10,892 nucleotides of DNA from Oceanicaulis sp. (GTDB lineage Bacteria > Pseudomonadota > Alphaproteobacteria > Caulobacterales > Maricaulaceae), in NCBI GenBank assembly GCA_007571185.1, contig RKRX01000119.1, positions 1-10,892 on the forward strand, read 5' to 3'. The position numbers and the translations under genes are program-made. Below, piece by piece: positions 6,374 through 10,892 of this stretch. Position 1 is the stretch's first letter; each line of letters starts with the position of its first letter. The notes beneath the pieces were generated by a model. That model did no database searches. It was not told where the DNA came from and saw only the letters and a list, made by a program, of their open reading frames with translations.

Positions 6374-7348
6374 CTACGCCACCGCGCTTTCGGGCAGATC
6401 CTCACCGAAGACGCGCTGATAGAACTCCGACAGGATCGGGCGTTCCGGCTCGTCACACCTGTTGAGGAAAGTCAGGCGAAAGGCGAGGCCGGGATCGCCG
6501 AAGATTTGTGTATTTTCAGCCCAGACCAGCACGGTGCGCGGGCTCATCACGGTGGATATGTCGCCATTGACAAAGGCTTTGCGGCTGAAACCGGCCACAG
6601 TAACCATATCAGCGATCATCTTCTCGCCTTCGGGGGTTTCCCCTATCCCGTTCAGCTTGGCGGCGACGATCCGGCATTCGGTTTCAGCGGGCGGATAGTT
6701 CAGCGAGGTCACCAGCGACCAACGGTCCATCTGGCCTTGGTTGATTTGCTGGGTGCCGTGATACAGACCCGTCGCATCACCCAGACCCACCGTGTTCAGG
6801 GTCGCAAACAGACGAAAGCTGGCGTTCGGGTGAATGACGCGGTTCTGGTCCAGCAGGGTCAGTGCGCCGGTGGCTTCCAGAATACGCTGGATCACGAACA
6901 TCACATCGGGGCGGCCAGCGTCGTATTCGTCAAACAACAGCGCTACCGGGCGTTGCACGGCCCAGGGAAGGATGCCTTCTTGGAACTCCGTGATCTGTTG
7001 GCCGTCTTTCAGCACGATGGCGTCTTTTCCGACCATGTCGATTCGGCTCACATGGCTGTCGAGATTAACCCGAACCATCGGCCAGTTCAGGCGCGCTGCA
7101 ACCTGTTCGACATGGGTGGATTTGCCGGTGCCGTGATAACCCTGAACCATGACCCGGCGATTGAAGGCGAAGCCCGCCAGGATGGCGCGGGTGGTCGCCG
7201 GGTCAAAGATATAGGTTTCGTCCACATCCGGCGCATGGGTTCCGCGAGTGGAAAAGGCGGGCGTTTCAAAACCGGGATCAAACCCGAACAGGGCCGGGCA
7301 ATCGGCGACGATGTCCGGGGTGAGATTGATCAGGGCGTCATCAATCAT
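6374..7348 (-). CDS. cobS: Aerobic cobaltochelatase subunit CobS (AAA+ ATPase)
   Basis: A 324-residue MoxR-like AAA+ ATPase that drives the CobNST cobaltochelatase. Walker A is GYHGTGKST (70-78), Walker [10 protein letters not shown] (137-145), sensor 1 lies in LFATLNTVG (about 180-188), and GQMDRW (205-210) carries a candidate arginine finger. The N-terminus ([33 protein letters not shown], about 12-44) is the usual CobS leader. The frame extends upstream to 7594, but those 82 codons are Arg/Ser/Pro-rich without resemblance to CobS, whereas ATG at 7348 gives the normal length. A GAGAG element lies about eleven bases upstream of that ATG, and a promoter candidate at 7390-7417 would start transcription too late for a longer form. 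Expected assembly is a ring with CobT (family knowledge). Confidence 0.96.
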   Translation of the reverse strand: MIDDALINLTPDIVADCPALFGFDPGFETPAFSTRGTHAPDVDETYIFDPATTRAILAGFAFNRRVMVQGYHGTGKSTHVEQVAARLNWPMVRVNLDSHVSRIDMVGKDAIVLKDGQQITEFQEGILPWAVQRPVALLFDEYDAGRPDVMFVIQRILEATGALTLLDQNRVIHPNASFRLFATLNTVGLGDATGLYHGTQQINQGQMDRWSLVTSLNYPPAETECRIVAAKLNGIGETPEGEKMIADMVTVAGFSRKAFVNGDISTVMSPRTVLVWAENTQIFGDPGLAFRLTFLNRCDEPERPILSEFYQRVFGEDLPESAVA

Positions 7349-7389
7349 GTGTGAAAAACTCTCTGGCGTCAGCGCGACAGTGTGTTCAG

Positions 7390-7417
7390 ACCATAAACCC
7401 CAGATACGCGCTGTGAA
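7390..7417 (-). promoter_or_regulatory. Candidate promoter of cobS-cobT
   Basis: Minus-strand TTCACA (7417-7412, five of six to the -35 consensus), 16 bases, then TATGGT (7395-7390, four of six to the -10). Transcription would start near 7383 and leave about 35 bases before the cobS ATG. The 260-base gap to the J-domain gene also favours a separate cobST promoter. No cobalamin riboswitch is recognisable in this leader, though I could not fold it. Confidence 0.4.
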
Positions 7418-7547
7418 AGCCCCGCCCCGCCGCAAGGGTGTTCGCGCAACGGGCGGCCGTGCAAACCATGTCGAGCCCCGCAAACCTGACGGTGAACAAG
7501 AGTGAGATTTCTCAGGACGACGGCGCCGAGACGATAACGATGACAGA

Positions 7548-7581
7548 GCCGGCGGTATTTTAGCGAGGTTGACCCGCCGGC
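7548..7581. repeat. 8-bp GC-rich inverted repeat after the J-domain gene
   Basis: GCCGGCGG at 7548-7555 and its exact complement CCGCCGGC at 7574-7581 are separated by 18 A/T-richer bases. The element sits 27 bases beyond the J-domain gene's stop. It could form a stem-loop that ends or stabilises that transcript, but no T-tract follows on either strand, so it is not a classical terminator. Confidence 0.4.
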
Positions 7582-7608
7582 CCGGGCGACGCACGCACCG
7601 ATGAAGAG

Positions 7609-8229
7609 TCAGCCTCTGCCGGCGCTTTTGAGGATTTGGTAGGCATCGACCACTTTCTGCAGCATGTCCTCCATAGAGCGATCTCCGCCATTGGAATCGG
7701 GGTGGTATAGTCGCACGAGTTCAGCATAGCGCTTGTGCACCGTGCCTTTGTCGGCATCCGCGCCCAGATTGAGCGTTTCCAACGCCCGTTTCTGAAGCCG
7801 TCCTATTCCGGCCATGGGGTCTGTGGCTTTGCACCCTGTACGCTGCTGACCGGGCGGGGGGCGATCGCCGAACAGGTCAAACGGATCTACGAACCTGTCC
7901 CGGGGATTGTCGGCGGCCTGACAAGCGCCGGCGCCGGTGGAGAAGCTCCATGTGGGCCGGTGACCATACATGTCCGCTTCCATATAGGCTTTGGCGGCGC
8001 CTTCGCTCATGCCTTCAAAGAAGTTCCATCCCTTGTTATAATCAGAGGCATGGGCTTGACAGAACCAATAGAACCGGGTGCGGTTGGCGCGGCTTTGGGG
8101 CGCGCGGGCGGTGGCTTTTGCGCGGCACCGGGGGTGCTCGCACACCCTATCCTCAGGCTTCGCCTCATCCTCGGGCGGCTTGACACGGATATCCTTGAAC
8201 CGTGGCCGGTATTTGTAATCACCATCCAT
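7609..8229 (-). CDS. J-domain (DnaJ-like) co-chaperone with Cys/His N-terminal module
   Basis: A 206-residue cytosolic protein. The J domain is at the C-terminus (about 149-204): [30 protein letters not shown] with the essential HPD at 176-178, then helix III and AYQILKSAG. It should stimulate the ATPase of DnaK. The N-terminal half is not the Gly/Phe or CXXCXGXG part of true DnaJ: it has Cys30-x4-Cys35 and Cys57-x2-His60 (in CEHPRC and WFCQAH), plausibly one zinc site, then the conserved-looking [13 protein letters not shown] and RPTW. Proteins of this architecture recur in Alphaproteobacteria near cobS and bolA (recalled); their client is unknown. Start: ATG at 8229 begins [11 protein letters not shown], as in relatives; the frame is open to 8289 but that part overlaps the divergent bolA. 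No strong ribosome-binding site is visible. Confidence 0.85.
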   Translation of the reverse strand: MDGDYKYRPRFKDIRVKPPEDEAKPEDRVCEHPRCRAKATARAPQSRANRTRFYWFCQAHASDYNKGWNFFEGMSEGAAKAYMEADMYGHRPTWSFSTGAGACQAADNPRDRFVDPFDLFGDRPPPGQQRTGCKATDPMAGIGRLQKRALETLNLGADADKGTVHKRYAELVRLYHPDSNGGDRSMEDMLQKVVDAYQILKSAGRG

Positions 8230-8276
8230 GGGTTTTGAGTATGATGCACGCTGGAGTTCAGGACAACAAACCGAGC

Positions 8277-8552
8277 ATGACAATGACAAGCGTAAAGCAG
8301 GAAATCGAAACGGCCCTGATCAACGCTCTGGCTCCAGACAGTCTTGTGGTGACAGATGACAGTGCGAAGCACGCCGGTCATGCTGGCGCGTCGGCGGATG
8401 GACAATCCCATTTTTCTGTCGATATCGTGTCAGCTGTTTTTACCGGTCAGAACCGGGTTCAGCGTCACCGGCTGGTCAACCAGGCCCTGGACACAGTGAT
8501 GAAAACCCGGATTCACGCCCTCGCCATCAAGGCCAGAGCGCCTGGCGAATAA
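8277..8552 (+). CDS. bolA: BolA family protein
   Basis: A 91-residue BolA protein with the complete single-domain class II KH-like fold: IETALINALAPDSLVVTDDS (10-29), KHAGHAG (31-37), SHFSVDIVSAVF (44-55), then GQNRVQRHRLVNQAL (57-71) and KTRIHALAIKA (76-86). His64 in QRHR corresponds to the invariant C-terminal histidine that co-ligates a [2Fe-2S] cluster in BolA-monothiol glutaredoxin pairs; His32 and His35 lie in the variable cluster-binding loop. The likely role is iron-sulphur cluster handling or iron sensing with a glutaredoxin (family knowledge); no grx gene is in the window. Starts at ATG 8277 or ATG 8283 are both possible; the frame is open to 8202, but the extra residues are not BolA-like. 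It is divergent from the J-domain gene with 47 bases between starts, and its stop is one base from that of the CNNM gene. Confidence 0.93.
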   Translation: MTMTSVKQEIETALINALAPDSLVVTDDSAKHAGHAGASADGQSHFSVDIVSAVFTGQNRVQRHRLVNQALDTVMKTRIHALAIKARAPGE

Positions 8553-8553
8553 C

Positions 8554-9837
8554 TCATGGATTGGGATCGGCTCCAGGTTCCCTGTTCAGGCGTAGGCGCG
8601 TGATCTGATTGCGCCGCCGTTCAAGAATTTCAAATTGCACGCCGTGAAAGCGGAAAATCTGACCCTGTTCGGGAATGGTCCGGGCCTCGTGGATGACCAG
8701 CCCGGCGATGGTGACAGCTTCTTCGTCGGGCAGTCGCCAGTCCAGGGCCCGGTTCACATCCCGCACGGGGATGGCGCCTTCCACCATCACGCAGCCGTCA
8801 GGCATATGGGTGACGCCTTCTACAGCCACATCGTGCTCGTCCTCGATCTCGCCAACGATTTCTTCGATAATATCTTCCAGCGTCACAACGCCCATCAGCG
8901 CGCCATATTCATCCACCACCAGGGCGAAGTGTTCGCGCTTCTGGCGGAAAGCGGTGAGTTGGTCGAGCAGTTCCGTGGTCTCGGGGATGAACCAGGGCTC
9001 ACGCTTTATGGCGTGAATATCCAGCTTGCTGGCGTCCCCGCCCGCTTCATGTAGTTCGCGGGCGAGGTCACGCACATGTAAGATGCCGACAATGTTCTCG
9101 GTGTCGTTACGATACAACGGCAGTCGGGTATGCGGGCAGCTCAGCGCGCCTGCCGCCAAATCCTCGATAGGTTGGTCAATGTCAAACATCATCAGGTTCT
9201 TGCGGTGAACCATCACGTCATCGACGGTCAGTTCGCGCAGATCCAACACGCCGCCTAGCATGTCGCGGTCGGTTTTCACCACCTCGCCTTCCTGGTGATG
9301 CAGATCGATCTGCCCCCGGATATCGTCATGGGCGGAAGAGATCGGGCCGGACGCCGACAGACCCAGAATGCGCAGCGTGTGGCCCACCAGCCATTGCACT
9401 GTCCTCACCACCGGGAAAAACACCGCCACGATAATGCGGATCGGCAGTGAGACGGTCAGCGCCATGCGATCTGGATTGGACAGCGCATAGGTTTTGGGCA
9501 GAACCTCGGCGAAGATCAGCACCAGCAAGGTCATCACCAGTGTGGCGACGGGCACGCCGGCCTCGCCGAACATGGCTAGGAACATGACCGAGGCCAGTGA
9601 AGCTGCCAGGATATTGACAAGATTGTTGCCCAGAAGGATCGCGCCGATCAGTTTCTCGCGATCCTCGATCAGCGTGTTCACCCGGCGTGCGCGAGGATCC
9701 TTGTCTTTTTCCAGGGCGAGCATGCGCGCCCTTGATGTGGCGGTCAGGGCGGTTTCGGAACCGGAGAAAAAACCAGAGAAGGCCAGCAGGCATAAAATAC
9801 TGAACCCGGTCCAGACCATCCACGGTTCGAACGTCAT
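8554..9837 (-). CDS. CNNM/CorC-HlyC family membrane protein with CBS domains
   Basis: A 427-residue inner-membrane protein of the CorB/CNNM group, linked in relatives to magnesium or cobalt efflux or homeostasis. The CNNM membrane domain (about 1-160) has an N-terminal membrane helix (about 8-24), the conserved SGFFSGSETALTA (21-33), GNNLVNILAAS (70-80), a second hydrophobic helix (about 95-110) and EVLPKTYA (111-118), with a further hydrophobic stretch at about 127-152. Two CBS repeats follow (about 205-265 and 272-328), the second with VVDEYGALMGVVTLEDIIEEIVGEIEDE (307-334). The C-terminal transporter-associated CorC_HlyC domain is at about 345-420. Older annotations call such proteins hemolysins; nothing here suggests haemolysis. 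The ATG overlaps the aroB stop by one base (TGATG), so translation is probably coupled to aroB. No terminator separates its end from the convergent bolA. Confidence 0.92.
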   Translation of the reverse strand: MTFEPWMVWTGFSILCLLAFSGFFSGSETALTATSRARMLALEKDKDPRARRVNTLIEDREKLIGAILLGNNLVNILAASLASVMFLAMFGEAGVPVATLVMTLLVLIFAEVLPKTYALSNPDRMALTVSLPIRIIVAVFFPVVRTVQWLVGHTLRILGLSASGPISSAHDDIRGQIDLHHQEGEVVKTDRDMLGGVLDLRELTVDDVMVHRKNLMMFDIDQPIEDLAAGALSCPHTRLPLYRNDTENIVGILHVRDLARELHEAGGDASKLDIHAIKREPWFIPETTELLDQLTAFRQKREHFALVVDEYGALMGVVTLEDIIEEIVGEIEDEHDVAVEGVTHMPDGCVMVEGAIPVRDVNRALDWRLPDEEAVTIAGLVIHEARTIPEQGQIFRFHGVQFEILERRRNQITRLRLNREPGADPNP

Positions 9838-10892
9838 CAGTTTTCAACCTCGTCAATCAGGAAATCGGTCAGGCTGTCCCGGTCCACATCGTGAGCGATA
9901 TAAACCTCGCCGATCCCGCGCGCCAGAACAAGCGTGATGGCGCCGCCGGAATTTTTCTTGTCATTGGCCATGCGCGCCAGAAGACGGTCGGCTGCATAGG
10001 GACCGCCGGGCAGTTCGTGTGCGTATACGGGTAGGCCCACAGCATGCAGATGGGCCCGCACCCGCGCGGCGTCTTCGGGTGGACAGATGCCCAGCCGGGC
10101 CGAATATCTAAAGGCCATGTCCAGCCCGCAAGCGACCGCTTCACCGTGAATCAGCGCGCCTTTCACCGCTTCAGCTTCAAAAGCGTGCCCAAAGGAATGG
10201 CCCAGATTGAGCAGGGCGCGTTGACCGGTGTCGCGTTCATCGGCGGCGACTATGTGCGCTTTGAAGGCGACGGCTTGGGCGATCACACCCGCCAAATCGT
10301 CACCCTTGACGATTTTCGCCCCCGACGATTCAAGGGTCTCAAACAGCGATGTTCCAGCGATGAGCCCGGTTTTTACAATCTCGGCATAGCCTGACAACAC
10401 CTCTCGGTGCGCCAGCGTGTCTAAAAACCGCGTGTCGACGATCACCATATCGGGTTGATGAAAAGCGCCGATCAGATTCTTGCCGTGCCTGGTGTTGATG
10501 CCGGTCTTGCCGCCTACTGAGCTATCCACCTGGGCCAAAAGCGTGGTGGGAATCTGAATAAATCCCGTCCCTCGCTTGACGATAGCACAGGCAAACCCGG
10601 TCAAATCCCCGATTGTGCCGCCGCCAAAGGCTGTCACCGCTTCAGAGCGTTCAAGATCAAGGTCCAGCAACCGGTTGCACAAGCGCTTAAGGTTTCGCCA
10701 ACTCTTGGCGGTTTCTCCGCCCTCAATTTCGATCAATTCCAGATGCAGACCTGTGGATTGACAGACTTGCTCCAGTCCGGCGCGATGATGGCGCAGGGCG
10801 CGGGTGTCGGCGACCATCACGATGCGACCGCGCCGGGCGCGGCGCGCTATGCGATCGGCGCACAGGGTCAGCGCCCCCCGACCGATGACGAC
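9837..10892 (-). CDS. aroB: 3-dehydroquinate synthase (5' end outside window)
   Basis: AroB converts DAHP to 3-dehydroquinate in the second step of the shikimate pathway, using NAD+ and a divalent metal. 351 residues are visible; the frame stays open to the right edge, beginning VVIGRGAL, which normally lies some 15-25 residues from the start, so only a short N-terminal piece is missing. Visible motifs (counted from the edge): NAD-binding GGGTIGDLTGF (90-100), IPTTLLAQVDSSVGGKTGIN (114-133), KNLIGAFHQP (138-147), and metal ligands Glu171 in GYAEIVK, His232 in LNLGHSFGHA and His249 in IHGEAVACG. All catalytic motifs are intact. The ATG at 10820 is internal and should not be taken as the start. 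It ends in the TGATG overlap with the CNNM gene. aroK is a frequent upstream partner, but that region is outside the window. Confidence 0.96.
   Translation of the reverse strand, partial: VVIGRGALTLCADRIARRARRGRIVMVADTRALRHHRAGLEQVCQSTGLHLELIEIEGGETAKSWRNLKRLCNRLLDLDLERSEAVTAFGGGTIGDLTGFACAIVKRGTGFIQIPTTLLAQVDSSVGGKTGINTRHGKNLIGAFHQPDMVIVDTRFLDTLAHREVLSGYAEIVKTGLIAGTSLFETLESSGAKIVKGDDLAGVIAQAVAFKAHIVAADERDTGQRALLNLGHSFGHAFEAEAVKGALIHGEAVACGLDMAFRYSARLGICPPEDAARVRAHLHAVGLPVYAHELPGGPYAADRLLARMANDKKNSGGAITLVLARGIGEVYIAHDVDRDSLTDFLIDEVEN

Noticed and set aside
5486..7354. 622-codon open frame on the plus strand, antisense to cobT and cobS
   Set aside because: It lies opposite two clearly real genes whose frames coincide, so the same antisense phase stays open across their junction. 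The translation has no domain I recognise and reads as a complement of the Cob genes' codon bias.
7349..7594. 82-codon N-terminal extension of cobS
   Set aside because: It is Arg/Ser/Pro-rich, unlike any CobS start, and the ATG at 7348 gives the normal family length.
8554..9837. Hemolysin
   Set aside because: The name stems from old annotation of the CorC/HlyC family; the domains are CNNM, CBS and CorC_HlyC, which point to ion homeostasis.
1..10892. Mobile element, CRISPR array, toxin-antitoxin or defence island
   Set aside because: I found no transposase, integrase, spaced repeats, small paired toxin genes or composition shift; almost all genes are conserved core genes.

Overview
The window is a GC-rich, densely coded chromosomal segment from an alphaproteobacterium. 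The evidence is the gene content: an RpoH2-type sigma-32 factor, CdnL/CarD, a 7Fe FdxA, and the aerobic cobaltochelatase subunits CobS and CobT set among rpmB, a J-domain gene and bolA. The protein sequences look closest to the Caulobacterales/Maricaulales (Hyphomonadaceae-like) side of the class; that placement is an inference from remembered family sequences and was not searched. I see no mobile element, CRISPR array, rRNA, tRNA, prophage or composition break. This is core genome.

Left part (1-3150). The 3' end of a thermonuclease-family gene on the + strand meets rpoH2 tail to tail. Behind rpoH2, all on the minus strand, lie carD, fdxA and a TerB-like gene. carD ends in a perfect 15-bp hairpin terminator and has an unusually long 290-bp leader region. 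rpoH2 has its own upstream region with a candidate ECF-sigma-like promoter. This stretch concerns transcription control (CarD on RNA polymerase, RpoH2 in stress) and electron transfer (FdxA).

Middle part (3165-8552). A secreted DUF3108 protein is divergent from rpmB (ribosomal protein L28). Then come cobT and cobS, translated in the order cobS-cobT on the minus strand, a J-domain protein with a likely Cys/His zinc site, and divergently bolA. CobS (AAA+ ATPase) and CobT (VWA/MIDAS protein) form the ATP-driven part of the CobNST chelatase that inserts cobalt into hydrogenobyrinic acid a,c-diamide. CobN is not in the window. As I recall, this gene order recurs in other Alphaproteobacteria, but why a J protein and BolA sit beside the chelatase is not explained by known roles.

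Right part (8554-10892). A CNNM/CorC-type membrane protein with CBS domains overlaps by one base the stop of aroB (3-dehydroquinate synthase), which runs off the right edge without its first residues. These two genes form a coupled operon on the minus strand, whose end lies one base from the bolA stop.

No clearly novel system is visible. The observations most worth checking are the uncharacterised zinc-site J protein in the bolA-cobS-cobT block, the tandem repeat in the CarD tail, the candidate promoter of rpoH2, and the in-frame cobS-TAG-cobT junction.
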